Shown here: piece after piece, positions 1 through 9,196 of the stretch | Layout of the letters: every line of letters starts with the position of its first letter | Numbering within the stretch: position 1 is the first letter of the stretch | Assembly (NCBI RefSeq): GCF_001816125.1 | Contig: NZ_MDZA01000448.1 | Location: 1 to 64,000, forward strand | Reading direction: 5' to 3' | DNA length: 64,000 nt | Source of the DNA: Hymenobacter coccineus | Lineage (GTDB): Bacteria; Bacteroidota; Bacteroidia; Cytophagales; Hymenobacteraceae | The notes under the pieces: generated by a model | The model's database searches: none | Told to the model about the DNA's origin: nothing | What the model saw: the letters and a program-made list of their open reading frames with translations, nothing else | Program-made: the position numbers and the translations under genes

Positions 1-17
1 TTGACTGGCGACTAAAA

Positions 18-70
18 GATGCTTCGCTGGCGCTAAAAGATGCTTCGCTGCGCTCTGCATGACGTTCTTT
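18..70. repeat. Half-copy of palindrome family A
   Basis: Contains two repeats of GATGCTTCGCTG and then CTCTGCATGACGTTCTT. This matches one arm of the GCATGACG / GAAGCATC palindromes found between many genes of this window. Only one orientation is present here, so it is a degenerate or truncated copy. It lies downstream of the OmpA-fusion gene on the minus strand. Confidence 0.6.
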
Positions 71-104
71 TATGGGCAGTTTCTTGGCCTGCGGACGACC
101 CTAT

Positions 105-1883
105 TTAGTTGCCGAGCACGATTTCGACGCGGCGGTTTTGGGCGCGGCCGGCTTCGGTGGCGTTGGGGGCCACGGGCTCGGCGGCGCCGTGGGCGTACAC
201 TTGCACGCGGCCGGTGGGGAAGGCGCTGGCGCTTTGCTGGGCCAGCCACTGGGCCACGGCCTGGGCCCGGGTTTCGGAGAGGCGCAGGTTTTGGGCGGGG
301 GCCCCCACGTTGTCGGTGTAGCCGTGCACGGCCACTTTCAGGCGGCCGGCCACCACGAGGTCGTCAAACAGTTGGCTGAGCTGGCGCTGGGCGGCGGGCG
401 TGAAGGTGCTCTGGCCGGTGTTGAACTCGATGTCCCACACGCGCTGGCTCACGCGGCGACTGATTTCGTCGTCGGCGGCAAACTTGGGCGTTTCGGCCGG
501 GGCCACGGCCTTGCCCTGGTACTGGGCTTGCAACTTGCGCAGGGGCCCCAGGTCGAGCATCTCGTCGAGTGGCACGTAGGTGGGCAGCTCCTTGGGGTAC
601 AGCTTCTTCTGCACGTCGCCGAAGGTTTTGTACACCGCGGCGTAGATGTTGGTGCCGCCGTTGTCCAGGCCAAACAAGGCCAGGTTGTCGCTGAAGTTGA
701 AGGCCTTGCTGCCGCCCAGTTCTACCACTTCGCCGGTCTGGTCGGCCTCGCTCGTGCCCTTGTAGTACTTCAGCCAGTAGGCGCCGGGCTTGTCCTGGTC
801 GCCGTACACCTGGGCCGAAATATCCGCGGCGCGGGCCAGGGCTTCGGGGTGGCTTTTTACCTGGTCGCCGGCCACGGCCAGGGCCGTAATCAGGCCCAGC
901 ACCTGCTGCGGGTGGGCGTCGTACCAGCGCTTGGTGGTCACCATGATGTTGGGCATTTGGTTGGAGTAGTCCTTGGTGGACACGATGTTGACGAGGCCGC
1001 CCTTTTGCTTGGCGATGTTCACGTCGCCGGGCGTCCAGGTGGCCACGGCGTCGGCCACCACGTCTACCCGGGTGCCGGTGTTGCGGCCGTTAATGACTTG
1101 GGCGCGGCTTTCGGGCTTGCCCACGATGTACTTCTCCGCGGCGGCCAGGAAGTCGGCGGCGGCCATGAAGTTCACGGCCTGCGGGTCGTAGGTCGTCTCG
1201 TCGGGGTTGACTTTCAGGCCGTTGTCGGCGCACCACTTCAGGGCAATGTTCTGGTCGCCGTCGCGCAGGTAGCAGGCAATGGTTTTGCCCAGGGCCGCCT
1301 TGGGGTTGTCGAGCCAGGCCTTGGGGCCCATCAGCTTGTCTTCGCCAAACGACTTGCCCACGCTGTAGGGGATGACGGCCAGGCCGGTGCCGGCCTTGGC
1401 CAGCTGCGCCTGCACCGACGAAAACGCCGGCAGGCCGTCGCCCATGATGCTCACCACCAGGCCCGGGGCTTGCGGATTGCTTTGCAGGTCGAGGGCGTTT
1501 TTCACCAGGTCGGCCTGCATTTTGGCCACGTCGTCCTGGCGGTTGATTTGCACGTCCAAGCCGTTGGCGGCCAGCGCCGAGCCCTGCGTGGTGCGGGGCC
1601 CCCCGTTGGCCAGCATGGCGGCCATCTGGCTGTTCCAGGCCATCACCTCCCAGGTGAGGGCGGTGCCTTTTTCGGCCGGGGCCGTGCCGGGCAGCGGGGC
1701 CAGCGGCACGGCCAGGTTGGTGCGGGTCCCGCCGGTGGCGGCCGGCAGCTCAATCGAGCTGAGCAGCACCGACTGGGTTTCCGCTGGTTTGAAGAAGCTG
1801 CCGCTGGCAACCAGCTTGTTGATGCCAAAGTAGAGCAGCACGGCGAGCAAGGCGCCGATTACGATTTTACCGCGAGTGGTCAT
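105..1883 (-). CDS. Membrane-anchored periplasmic substrate-binding protein fused to OmpA domain
   Basis: About 592 residues from ATG 1883 (MTTRGKIVIG). An upstream in-frame start at 1958 would add 25 residues before the membrane segment and is less likely. Residues about 7-25 are a single hydrophobic anchor. The middle (about 50-430) resembles NMT1/phosphate-type periplasmic binding proteins. The last ~110 residues are an OmpA peptidoglycan-binding domain with GYTDNVGAPAQNLRLSETRA and the closing NRRVEI motif. The protein would be held in the inner membrane, sense or bind a ligand in the periplasm and touch the cell wall. No ABC permease or ATPase is adjacent, so a transport role is unlikely. 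Similar SBP-OmpA fusions are known near TelA/XpaC-type membrane stress genes. It is the last gene of a three-gene unit with 1974-3661. Domain assignment is firm; function is not known. Confidence 0.8.
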   Translation of the reverse strand: MTTRGKIVIGALLAVLLYFGINKLVASGSFFKPAETQSVLLSSIELPAATGGTRTNLAVPLAPLPGTAPAEKGTALTWEVMAWNSQMAAMLANGGPRTTQGSALAANGLDVQINRQDDVAKMQADLVKNALDLQSNPQAPGLVVSIMGDGLPAFSSVQAQLAKAGTGLAVIPYSVGKSFGEDKLMGPKAWLDNPKAALGKTIACYLRDGDQNIALKWCADNGLKVNPDETTYDPQAVNFMAAADFLAAAEKYIVGKPESRAQVINGRNTGTRVDVVADAVATWTPGDVNIAKQKGGLVNIVSTKDYSNQMPNIMVTTKRWYDAHPQQVLGLITALAVAGDQVKSHPEALARAADISAQVYGDQDKPGAYWLKYYKGTSEADQTGEVVELGGSKAFNFSDNLALFGLDNGGTNIYAAVYKTFGDVQKKLYPKELPTYVPLDEMLDLGPLRKLQAQYQGKAVAPAETPKFAADDEISRRVSQRVWDIEFNTGQSTFTPAAQRQLSQLFDDLVVAGRLKVAVHGYTDNVGAPAQNLRLSETRAQAVAQWLAQQSASAFPTGRVQVYAHGAAEPVAPNATEAGRAQNRRVEIVLGN

Positions 1884-1973
1884 TGTAGTTGAAGCAAAAA
1901 AAGAGTTGAGAGGAAGGGGCCCCGGGCGGGTTAGTAGCCCAGCAGCAGCAGCGCGCATTGCGCCAGGGCGCTG

Positions 1974-2972
1974 CTAGTCAAGCAAACTAGAATAGGCATC
2001 ATCGGAAGCTTTTTTAAGGGTGGCGGCGGCGGGTTGGGCCGGGGTTTTGTCGTTGGTCATCAGGGCGTTGAAATCGCCTTTCTGGTATTTCTCCAGCAGG
2101 CGCTGGCCCTGGGCGCTCATCACGCCGTTCTGGATGTCCATCTCCTTCACGAACTCCTGCGAGTAGCGCATGGCCTGCTTGATTTGGCCGAGCTGCTGGG
2201 CCATGTCCTGGGCCACGCGGTCGGTGGCCAGGTCGAAGAAGTACTTCTTGTCGGGGTCGCCGCGCAGGATGTTCATCGCCGCCCGCATGCCCGAGCTGGT
2301 GCGCTTCACCAACTCGTACTCGTCTTTCAAAAGGTTGACCTTGAACTTGCTGGCGTCGATCTGGCGCAGGGCCGCTTTCAGGATCTGGCGCATCACCACG
2401 CTCACGTTGGCCGTGGTGGTGGCCATGGGCTGCAGGCGCTGGCTGTACTCCTGGAGCTGGGCGGCGCGGCTGGCGTAGCTGTCGGCGGCGTCCTTTTCGC
2501 CCTGGCGGGTGGCGGCGTCGGCCAGGGCCAGGTACTCGCGGGTTTGGGCGGCGTTGGCGGCCAGCTTGCGCTGCACCAGTTCGCGGGCCCCCTCAATGTG
2601 GCCCACTTCGGCGTCCATCTTGCGCGCCTCCTGCTCGGTGGTGCGGATGTAGTCCTCCATGATGCCGATGGGGTCGGTGTTGACGAAAATGCCCGCCGCG
2701 GTGCGCAAAATGCGCTGCCCCGCGTACCAAAATCCGGCCTGGATGCGCTTGTTGGTGCCCAGCAAAAACAGCACGAACAGGGCCCCCAGCCCGATGCCCA
2801 GCCGCACGGTGTCGAACACCATGGCCACCAGGAAGGGCACGATGTGGCCCCAGCCGTAGGCCCCGGCGGCCCCCAGGCCGGCCAGTACCACCCAGCCGGC
2901 TACCTTTTCGGGCTGCTGCCACTTGGGCAGGCCGGTGGGCTCAGAAGAAGAAAAAACGGGGAGCGTGTTCAT
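1974..2972 (-). CDS. Membrane protein with long coiled-coil region, function unknown
   Basis: 332 residues. Two or three hydrophobic segments lie near residues 25-90 (GWVVLAGLGAAGAYGWG, IVPFLVAMVF, LGIGLGALFVLFLLG). The rest is a charged, alanine-rich helical region (about 105-300) that looks coiled-coil, ending in a Pro/Ala tail. It starts inside the stop of the upstream gene (ATGA overlap, 2969-2972) and is followed 91 bases later by the SBP-OmpA fusion, so the three are probably one operon. The cytoplasmic coiled coil after membrane helices recalls PspA/XpaC-like membrane stress proteins, but I do not recognise a named family. Not an enzyme by any motif I can see. Confidence 0.75.
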   Translation of the reverse strand: MNTLPVFSSSEPTGLPKWQQPEKVAGWVVLAGLGAAGAYGWGHIVPFLVAMVFDTVRLGIGLGALFVLFLLGTNKRIQAGFWYAGQRILRTAAGIFVNTDPIGIMEDYIRTTEQEARKMDAEVGHIEGARELVQRKLAANAAQTREYLALADAATRQGEKDAADSYASRAAQLQEYSQRLQPMATTTANVSVVMRQILKAALRQIDASKFKVNLLKDEYELVKRTSSGMRAAMNILRGDPDKKYFFDLATDRVAQDMAQQLGQIKQAMRYSQEFVKEMDIQNGVMSAQGQRLLEKYQKGDFNALMTNDKTPAQPAAATLKKASDDAYSSLLD

Positions 2973-3661
2973 TGTTGGTTGGTAGTTAGAGGTTTATCGG
3001 AAGAAGGAGCCATCAGAAAAGACTGTGTGGCTTGGCGGTGCGCTTGCACCTCGGCCGCCGCCGCGGCCTGCGCCAACTCGTAGGACGCCAGGGCCCCCTG
3101 GGCCTTCTGGCGCTCGGCGGCCAGGGCCTGCTGCGCGGTGGCCAGTTGCTGGCCACGCTCGGCCAGCTGGCGGGTGAGGTCGGCCACGGTGGCTTGCAGC
3201 TGGGCCTCTTGGCCGGCGAGTTGGGCCAGGGGGCTGGGGGGCGTGCCGGGCGGCGGGGCGGTTTCCCCCAGCTTCTGGCGGTGGCGGGCCAGCACCCGGG
3301 CGCGGTCGTCGGCCAGGGTTTGGGCCAGGCGGTCGGCCGAGGCCAGCAGGGCGGGCAGGTCGTGGCCCGTGACGGCGCTGTAGGCGTTGAAGGCCGTTTG
3401 GTAGAGCAGGGGCCCTGCCATACCGCTGCCGGTCAGGCTCTTCACAATTTTCAGGTAGGCCCCGAAGTCGTGGTCGGCGGCCAGCAGCTGGGCCATGTGG
3501 TCGAGGTGCCGCTGCTCGGCCTGCGCCGGGGCCCCAGTGGGGCTCACCGCCAGCGGAGTTGGGGAGGGCAGCGGCGCAGGAGTTGCCGCGGCCGGCGCAG
3601 CAGCGTCGTCTTCGACAAAGAAGTCCTTCGCCGCTTTGGCGAGGTTATCAAACAGGAGCAT
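2969..3661 (-). CDS. Hypothetical coiled-coil protein, first gene of envelope operon
   Basis: About 230 residues from ATG 3661 (MLLFDNLAKAAKDFF); the upstream ATG at 3703 would add 14 residues without obvious sense. The N-terminus is followed by a Pro/Ala-rich linker, a helical domain (about 50-125, HLDHMAQLLAADHDFGAYLK...) and a C-terminal Gln/Ala heptad-like coiled coil (about 150-215). No signal peptide and no membrane segment, so it is likely cytosolic. Its stop overlaps the start of the next gene by 4 bases, implying translational coupling. The domain is not one I recognise. The coupled arrangement suggests it works with the membrane coiled-coil protein and the SBP-OmpA fusion. Confidence 0.7.
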   Translation of the reverse strand: MLLFDNLAKAAKDFFVEDDAAAPAAATPAPLPSPTPLAVSPTGAPAQAEQRHLDHMAQLLAADHDFGAYLKIVKSLTGSGMAGPLLYQTAFNAYSAVTGHDLPALLASADRLAQTLADDRARVLARHRQKLGETAPPPGTPPSPLAQLAGQEAQLQATVADLTRQLAERGQQLATAQQALAAERQKAQGALASYELAQAAAAAEVQAHRQATQSFLMAPSSDKPLTTNQQ

Positions 3662-3910
3662 GGCGGAAGCAGCGGTTGGTGGGGGATGGTCACCTATTGC
3701 CAATCCAGATGCCGCGTGCTAGCCAATGCTTAATTAATTATTTAAGTAATTGACATTCAATCAAATAATTAATTATAAAATTAAATTACAGCCGTAAAAA
3801 GGGGTTATTTTTTCATAATGAAAATCCGATTTTTTCATAACCGCAACGGAAAAGGGGGTTCGGGGGCCCTAGTGGCGCGGGTTTGCATACATATATGTTA
3901 TTAATAATAG
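3662..3910 (-). promoter_or_regulatory. AT-rich leader/promoter region of envelope operon
   Basis: A strikingly AT-rich gap (about 3728-3800 is mostly TTAATTAA-like sequence) in a GC-rich region, directly upstream of the minus-strand operon starting at 3661. No exact TAnnTTTG element was found, so the precise promoter is not assigned. The second half (about 3830-3905) shows nothing I can name. Confidence 0.35.
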
Positions 3911-4003
3911 GAACTGTCATGCTGAGCCTGCGAAGCATCTTATCAGTGTAGAATAGGTCGTTCAGCAGGGATAAGATGCTTCGCAGGCTCAGCATGACAG
4001 TTC
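3911..4003. repeat. Palindrome, family A
   Basis: Near-perfect inverted repeat. The left arm begins GAACTGTCATGCTGAGCC at 3911 and the right arm ends GGCTCAGCATGACAGTTC at 4003, with about 30 bases of loop. Same family as 10690, 31318, 36897, 48703 and the ends of the 52079-52896 cassette. It lies between the start of the envelope operon and ureD. Confidence 0.85.
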
Positions 4004-4033
4004 TTAGTCGGTTTGCCCGCTTACTTTGCCCCG

Positions 4034-4890
4034 ATGAGTACCCCCGCCGAATGGAGCGAATTGGCCGTGGCCCAGGTGCAGGGCCGCACACGCCTCGTGG
4101 CCAGCAAAAGCATCCAACCGCTCAAAATCCTCAACCCCGGCGCGGCCCACGCGGCCTGCCACGTGGTGCTCTCCAGCTATGGCGGTGGCCTGGTGGCTGG
4201 CGACGACCTGCGCCTGCGCATTCATGGCGGGGCCGGCACGCGCCTATGCCTGAGCACCCAGGCCAACACCAAGGTGTTCAAGTCCATCGATGGGCAGTGG
4301 GCGGCGCAGCATTTCGCCGGCACCCTGGAGGCCGGGGCCCTGGCCGCCGTGCTGCCCGACCCCGTGGTGCCCCAGGCCGACAGCCGCTACCGCCAGCACC
4401 AGCGCTGGGACCTGGCCCCCGGGGCCCTGCTGCTATTGGCCGACTGGTGGGCCGCCGGCCGCACCGACCTCGGCGAGCGGTTTGCCTTCCAAAATTTCAC
4501 GTCCGAAACGCGCATCAGCGTGGCTGGCCGGCCGCTGGTGCTCGACCGCTTCCACTTCGACCCCGCCGAGCACATCGCTACCGCGCCCGCCAACTTCGAC
4601 CGGTACGAAACCATGCTGACGGTGTACCTGGTGGGGCCCCCGAAGCGCCGCGCTTTGCCGCGCTGGCCGGGGCCCTGCACGCCCTCAAAATGCCGGTGCA
4701 GGACGACCCGCACTTCCGCCTGGCAGGCCGCGCCTGCGTGCTGGCGGTGGCCGCGGCGCGCCCCGGCGTAGTAGTACTGCGCGCCCTGGCCCACCACCGG
4801 CAAGACGCAGACTTCATCTACCACCACCTGCTGCAAACGCTGGCGAAGGAAGAGTTTTTGGGGCACAACCCGCTGGCTCGGAAATATTGA
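4034..4890 (+). CDS. ureD: Urease accessory protein UreD, frameshifted
   Basis: UreD is part of the UreDFG chaperone complex that delivers nickel to urease. Start taken at ATG 4034 (MSTPAEWSELAVAQVQG); a TTG at 4013 is also in frame. Typical UreD features are LLLADWWAAGR and the RYETMLTVYLVG region. The reading frame breaks at 4637-4641 in the tract GGGGCCCCC. The upstream frame runs into nonsense, while the next frame gives a proper UreD C-terminus (APRFAALAGALHALKMPVQD to the stop at 4888-4890). One missing G or C restores the frame. It stands alone on the plus strand, convergent with ureG, with palindromes on both sides. Identity is secure; whether the break is real or a sequencing error is open. 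Confidence 0.85.
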
Positions 4891-4906
4891 ACAGTCGCTA
4901 GACGGC

Positions 4907-5058
4907 CTGTAGCGCGACTTGGTAGTCCGCGGCTTTGAACGGCCGTTGAGCGGTGATTACAGTGTAGTGTGGACTCTGCGAGTCCGCGTGGTTGAACGGT
5001 CGCTGCTAGAATTGGTAGGACGAAGCGAGAGCCGCGGACTACAAAGTCCGCGCTACAG
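4907..5058. repeat. Palindrome, family B
   Basis: Inverted repeat with arms CTGTAGCGCGACTTGGTAGT... (from 4907) and ...ACTACAAAGTCCGCGCTACAG (to 5058). An extra internal half-copy GTGGACTCTGCGAGTCCGCG lies at about 4969-4988. It lies between the convergent ureD and ureG and could act as a two-way terminator. Other copies are at 6687, 12459 and 18404. Confidence 0.8.
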
Positions 5059-5074
5059 CCCGTTCGGCGACCGT

Positions 5075-5863
5075 TTAAATGTGCGGACTCGCTGAGGCCA
5101 CGCTACTGGTGCTGGGGCGTCGCTCGGGGCTGACGGCGGCGAAACCCCGCGCTTTGGCCGCGTGGATGTGGCCAATAATCTCCTCTAAACCGAAGCCATC
5201 CAGGGCCCGGGCGAAGATGAAGGGGCCCTCGCCGCGCATGCGTTTGGAGTCGCGCTCCATCACGCCGAGGTCGGCGCGGATGAGGTCTTTGAGATCAATT
5301 TTATTAATTATTAATAAATCGGATTGGGTGATGCCGGGGCCCCCTTTGCGCGGAATTTTATCGCCGCCCGATACGTCGATGACGTAGATGGAATAATCGA
5401 CCAGCTCACGGCTGAAGTGGGCGGCCAGGTTGTCGCCGCCGCTTTCCACGAATAAGAAATCGAGCGCAGGGAAGCTGACCATCAAGCCTTCCAGCGCGTC
5501 CATGTTGACGGAAATGTCCTCGCGGATGGCGGCATGGGGGCAGCCGCCGGTTTCGACGCCCACAATGCGCTCGGGCGTGAGGGCGCTGTGGCGGATGAGA
5601 AACTCAGCGTCTTCGCGGGTGAAGATGTCGTTCGTGACCACGCCCAACTCGAATTCGCTGCGCAGCCGTTCGCACAGTGCCTTGAGCAGCGCCGTTTTGC
5701 CCGTGCCCACGGGCCCCCCAATCCCCACCGTGAAGGCCCGCTTGCGGAAGTCGCGGTAGGAGGGGAGCCGCCGCGTCTCGCGCTCCTGGAAGTCGCCGGG
5801 CGAGTCGTAGGCCTCGTGGCTGTGGCCGTGGAGCAGCAAGGCGAGTTTGTCAACGAAAGCCAT
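5075..5863 (-). CDS. ureG: Urease accessory GTPase UreG
   Basis: 262 residues. SIMIBI-class GTPase that powers nickel insertion into urease. P-loop [12 protein letters not shown] at residues 48-59. The nickel-binding Cys-Pro-His is C108-P109-H110 in [23 protein letters not shown] and NKIDL (base recognition) are present. The N-terminal extension contains HGHSHE, a short His-rich stretch. This may matter because no ureE nickel donor is visible in this locus; that link is inference. A C-terminal tail (about 20 residues, Ser/Pro-rich) extends beyond the usual UreG. Lies 139 bases downstream of ureF, separated by a palindrome. Confidence 0.96.
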   Translation of the reverse strand: MAFVDKLALLLHGHSHEAYDSPGDFQERETRRLPSYRDFRKRAFTVGIGGPVGTGKTALLKALCERLRSEFELGVVTNDIFTREDAEFLIRHSALTPERIVGVETGGCPHAAIREDISVNMDALEGLMVSFPALDFLFVESGGDNLAAHFSRELVDYSIYVIDVSGGDKIPRKGGPGITQSDLLIINKIDLKDLIRADLGVMERDSKRMRGEGPFIFARALDGFGLEEIIGHIHAAKARGFAAVSPERRPSTSSVASASPHI

Positions 5864-5907
5864 TCTTTGTTAAGTGTAAGAATGTGAAGGATGTGGAAAT
5901 GTGCGTT

Positions 5908-5992
5908 TTGTCATTCCGAGCGCAGCGAAGAATCTGGGTGCACAATTGCGCAAAAATGACAAACCAGATTCTCGCTGTGCTCGGAATGACAA
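5908..5992. repeat. Palindrome, family A variant
   Basis: Arms TTGTCATTCCGAGCGCAGCG / CGCTGTGCTCGGAATGACAA. Differs from the other family A copies (CATTCCGAG for CATGCTGAG, GAAGAATCT for GAAGCATCT), but both arms have changed together, so the hairpin is kept. Between ureF and ureG. Confidence 0.8.
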
Positions 5993-6002
5993 GAGGTGGT
6001 AA

Positions 6003-6677
6003 TTAATTCTGGAACAGCCGGGAATAAATGTCTTCGTGCAGCACTTGTGCGGCGTCGAGCATGAAGGCGAAGCGGGCGGCTTGTGTGTAGTCGTGGCCGG
6101 CGTGAGCGGCCAGCAGGTGCTCGAATACGGTATAGAAATCGTGTTGTAGGCGGTGACCCTCCAGGGGCCCTAGGAAGCCCAGGCGCACAGCGGCGCTGAG
6201 CTGGTCGCGTAGGGACATGTGCAGGAATACGGCTTGTAAATCGGCTTGCGCGAAGCCGGCCCGGCGCAGCGTGAGGGCAAAGCTGAGGGTGAAATGCAAC
6301 GGCAGATTTTGGGCCCCGAACCAGTTAATTAATTCTTCTAATTTAGCTTCGGGATAAAATGTAGTTAATAGCTTCAGCCAGTTTTTGCCCTGCACGATGC
6401 TGGCGCGGTGCAGCGTGGGTACTAGTAGCAGGGCGTCGTAATCGGCGGCCATTTCGCGCATTTCATCGGTGCCTTCGGGCAGGGCGAAGCAGGAATTAAT
6501 AAACGGGATTTCCAGGCTGGCTACTTGCTGCAAGTAGGCATAGAGGTAATTGCGGAGCTTAAACGGCGTATCGATTAGCCCGAAAGTGAGGCTGCTTTCC
6601 AGCCCGTAGGAATAGGCGAACGAGCCGGTGGGCAAGGCCGAATCAACGAGGTGCAGCAGGCGGACGAACTGGGACAA
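6003..6677 (-). CDS. ureF: Urease accessory protein UreF
   Basis: 224 residues, all-helical UreF family. The N-terminal signature LLHLVDSALPTGSFAYSYGLES (about residues 7-28) is diagnostic. UreF bridges UreD and UreG and gates GTP hydrolysis during nickel delivery. Normal length and no breaks. Sits 105 bases downstream of ureC with a family B palindrome in between. The region 6300-6560 is noticeably more AT-rich than its neighbours but the frame is intact. Confidence 0.95.
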   Translation of the reverse strand: MSQFVRLLHLVDSALPTGSFAYSYGLESSLTFGLIDTPFKLRNYLYAYLQQVASLEIPFINSCFALPEGTDEMREMAADYDALLLVPTLHRASIVQGKNWLKLLTTFYPEAKLEELINWFGAQNLPLHFTLSFALTLRRAGFAQADLQAVFLHMSLRDQLSAAVRLGFLGPLEGHRLQHDFYTVFEHLLAAHAGHDYTQAARFAFMLDAAQVLHEDIYSRLFQN

Positions 6678-6686
6678 GGAAAAGAA

Positions 6687-6773
6687 TGTAGCGTGGACTC
6701 TGCAAGCCCGCGAGTTGCACCATTAATACAATTGACGTTCAAACGCGCGGACTCGCAGAGTCCACGCTACAGT
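6687..6773. repeat. Palindrome, family B
   Basis: Arms TGTAGCGTGGACTCTGC (from 6687) and GCAGAGTCCACGCTACA (ending about 6772), with an inner GCCCGCG / CGCGCGG stem. Lies between ureC and ureF. Confidence 0.85.
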
Positions 6774-6782
6774 GCGTGCGGC

Positions 6783-8498
6783 CTAAAACAGATTATAGAG
6801 CTGCGCCAGGGGCAATTTCTCGGCTGGCTCGCAGGTCAGGTGCACGCCGTCTACGGTCACGCGGTAGGTTTCGGGGTCTACTTCGATATTGGGCAGGTAG
6901 TCGTTTAGCGCCATGTCTTTTTTGCCGATGTTGCGGCAGTTTTTCACGGCTACTACTTGCTTGGTGAGGCCGTAGGTGGCTTGCACGTGCGCCACCGAGG
7001 CCGCGGATACAAATACCATCGACGTGGGGCCCACCGCTTGGCCGTAGGAGCCAAACATGGGGCGCGAGAACGAGGGCTGCGGCGTGGGGATGGAGGCGTT
7101 GGCGTCGCCCATCTGCGACTGCACGATGACGCCGCCCTTGACGATCATCTCGGCACGCGAGCCGAAAAACGCGGGTTTCCAGAGCACCAGGTCGGCCCAT
7201 TTGCCTACTTCTACCGAGCCGATTTCGTCGGCGAAGCCGTGGGCGCGGGCGGGGTTGATGGTGTACTTGGCCACGTAGCGGCGGGCGCGGAAGTTGTCGT
7301 GGCGGCCGGGCGCGTCTTCGGGCAGGGGGCCCCGCTGCTGGCGCATTTTGTGGGCCGTTTGCCAGGTGCGGGTGATGACCTCGCCCACCCGGCCCATGGC
7401 CTGCGAGTCGGAGCTGATGATGCTCAGAGCCCCCATATCGTGCAAAATGTCTTCGGCGGCAATGGTTTCGCCGCGGATGCGGCTCTCGGCGAAGGCCACG
7501 TCTTCGGGGATGTTGCGGTCGAGGTGGTGGCACACCATGAGCATGTCGAGGTGCTCGTCTAACGTATTGACCGTGAAGGGGCGCGTGGGATTGGTGGAGG
7601 AAGGTAGCACGTTGGGCTCGCCGCAGATTTTGATGATGTCGGGGGCGTGGCCGCCCCCCGCGCCCTCGGTGTGGTAGGCGTGAATGGTGCGGCCCTTGAA
7701 GGCGGCGGTGGAGTTTTCTACGAAGCCGCTCTCGTTCAGCGTGTCGGTGTGGATGCACACCTGCACGTCGTACTCGTCGGCAATGGCCAGGCACTGGTCG
7801 ATGGCGGCGGGCGTGGTGCCCCAGTCCTCGTGCAGCTTGAAGCCCAGGGCCCCCGCCTCGGCTTGCTCGCGCAGGCCCTCGGGCTTGGAGGTGTTGCCCT
7901 TGCCCAGGAAGCCGAAGTTGAGCGGGTAGGCCTCGGTGGCCTTCAGCATCATTTCGAGGTAGAAGGCGCCCGGCGTGCAGGTGGTGGCCGTGGTGCCGGC
8001 CGCGGGCCCCGTGCCGCCGCCCACCATGGTGGTGATGCCCGAGGCCAGCGCCTCGGGTATCTGCTGGGGGCTGATGAAGTGGATGTGGCAGTCGATGGCC
8101 CCGGCGGTGAGAATCAGGCCCTCGCCGGCAATTACCTCGGTGGTCACGCCCACGGTCATGCCGGGCGTCACGCCGGGCATGATGTGCGGGTTGCCGGCCT
8201 TGCCGATGCCCGCAATGCGCCCGGCCTTCACCCCCACGTCGGCCTTGTAGATGCCGGTGTAGTCGAGCACCAGCGCGTTGGTAATGAGCAGGTCCAGGGC
8301 CCCATCCGGCGGGATGCCGGCGGCCTGGCCCATGCCGTCGCGCAGCACCTTGCCGCCGCCAAACTTGCATTCCTCGCCGTACTGGCAGTAGTCTTTCTCG
8401 ACCTCAATCAGCAGGTCGGTGTCGCCGAGCCGCACCCGGTCGCCCGTGGTGGGGCCGTACATTTCAGCGTAAGCGCGGCGGTCGAGGGGAAGGGACAT
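6783..8498 (-). CDS. ureC: Urease alpha subunit UreC
   Basis: 571 residues, the catalytic subunit that hydrolyses urea to ammonia and carbamate in the cytosol. All nickel-site residues are present with a constant +4 offset from the Klebsiella numbering: H138, H140, carbamylated K221 (GFKLHEDWG), H250, H276, D364. The flap residues C323-H324 lie in MVCHHLD. The start [20 protein letters not shown] is typical. Its ATG lies one base after the stop of the AT-rich gene 8500-9009 and about 1.4 kb from ureB, an unusual separation for urease structural genes. Confidence 0.98.
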   Translation of the reverse strand: MSLPLDRRAYAEMYGPTTGDRVRLGDTDLLIEVEKDYCQYGEECKFGGGKVLRDGMGQAAGIPPDGALDLLITNALVLDYTGIYKADVGVKAGRIAGIGKAGNPHIMPGVTPGMTVGVTTEVIAGEGLILTAGAIDCHIHFISPQQIPEALASGITTMVGGGTGPAAGTTATTCTPGAFYLEMMLKATEAYPLNFGFLGKGNTSKPEGLREQAEAGALGFKLHEDWGTTPAAIDQCLAIADEYDVQVCIHTDTLNESGFVENSTAAFKGRTIHAYHTEGAGGGHAPDIIKICGEPNVLPSSTNPTRPFTVNTLDEHLDMLMVCHHLDRNIPEDVAFAESRIRGETIAAEDILHDMGALSIISSDSQAMGRVGEVITRTWQTAHKMRQQRGPLPEDAPGRHDNFRARRYVAKYTINPARAHGFADEIGSVEVGKWADLVLWKPAFFGSRAEMIVKGGVIVQSQMGDANASIPTPQPSFSRPMFGSYGQAVGPTSMVFVSAASVAHVQATYGLTKQVVAVKNCRNIGKKDMALNDYLPNIEVDPETYRVTVDGVHLTCEPAEKLPLAQLYNLF

Positions 8499-8499
8499 A

Positions 8500-9009
8500 T
8501 TAATTTGAAGAAATAACTGGCGCGGAAAAGAAAAAAGCGTTAATTCTTTCTAGGAGTGGTTCTACTGGTTTTCGCCCAATCATGATGCTATAGAATTGAT
8601 TATTCACGGAAACATCAGTTACTCGCGCGTCATCAATTTTCAGCAGATATGGAAATCCTTTTTGCTCCTTGATTCTGTGTAGGATTCTCGAAATATATTG
8701 GCTATCTGCACCAAAATCAACTTTTTTCCCATTTACAAAAACAACATAGACCGAGGGGTCTAGTTCAGGTACAATAACTTCTCTGGCAAATTCGACGCTG
8801 CTTTTGCGACTGTTATAACAGAAGAAACGGGCACCATTCATTCGCTCCAGAAATAACTTATTCTTTTTTTCAAACTGCTTGTCGCTGAAGTAGAAGTAAA
8901 TTAAAAAGAATGGAACAGTAGGTAGGATGATAAGAATTAATAAGCTAATTGCTACTGCCATAAGCACCAGCGCTAATGTGTCATTAATTTTCTGGACCAA
9001 CTTTTCCAT
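8500..9009 (-). CDS. AT-rich orphan membrane-anchored protein inside urease operon
   Basis: 169 residues. N-terminal hydrophobic segment (about residues 12-41, [20 protein letters not shown]...) and then a soluble alpha/beta-looking domain with no motif I recognise. Base composition is clearly more AT-rich than the flanking urease genes, with many AAA and AAT codons, which suggests recent transfer. The stop is separated by a single base from the ureC start, so it is probably co-transcribed and coupled with ureC. It lies just after a broken second copy of the ureB 3' end. A urease role cannot be claimed from sequence. Confidence 0.7.
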   Translation of the reverse strand: MEKLVQKINDTLALVLMAVAISLLILIILPTVPFFLIYFYFSDKQFEKKNKLFLERMNGARFFCYNSRKSSVEFAREVIVPELDPSVYVVFVNGKKVDFGADSQYISRILHRIKEQKGFPYLLKIDDARVTDVSVNNQFYSIMIGRKPVEPLLERINAFFFSAPVISSN

Positions 9010-9045
9010 ATTGCATACTAGGAGGACCTGATATAATTCTAGGAG

Positions 9046-9187
9046 CTACTTTTCAGCTTTTAAGATAGATGCCTTCTTCCCCTCATCGGCCATCTTTCCA
9101 TCAATCCACTCGTTGCCGTCGTGTACGACTCACTCGTCGGCGAGGGCCATCAACGTAACGCGCTTGCGTTCGCTGGATCCGAAGCGG
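9046..9187 (-). pseudogene. Displaced remnant of a ureB 3' end
   Basis: Read on the minus strand from 9186, 47 codons align with the C-terminus of UreB: RFGSSERKRVTLMALADE, a stop, then VVHDGNEWIDGKMADEGKK... to a final stop at 9046. The intact UreB has [30 protein letters not shown]. The remnant begins directly after the hicB stop codon (9197) and carries an internal TGA. It is too diverged to be a recent copy of the intact 3' end. The simplest reading is that it is the original 3' end of ureB, pushed aside when the HicAB segment arrived with its own ureB end. Confidence 0.75.
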
Positions 9188-9196
9188 CCGGGGGCC

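Noticed and set aside
72..1892. Long plus-strand open frame opposite the SBP-OmpA gene
   Set aside because: High GC leaves the antisense frame open; the product is a Gly/His/Val-rich string with no domain, while the minus strand encodes recognisable domains.
4637..4641. Programmed -1 frameshifting in ureD
   Set aside because: No slippery heptamer of the usual X-XXY-YYZ kind with a downstream structure is evident, and the same tract type breaks five other unrelated genes, which favours a common technical or mutational cause.
3976..4890. Single plus-strand frame starting at 3976
   Set aside because: Only its last ~80 codons are UreD; the first part is out-of-frame translation of the repeat and of the true ureD start. 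Treated as one ureD with a frameshift.
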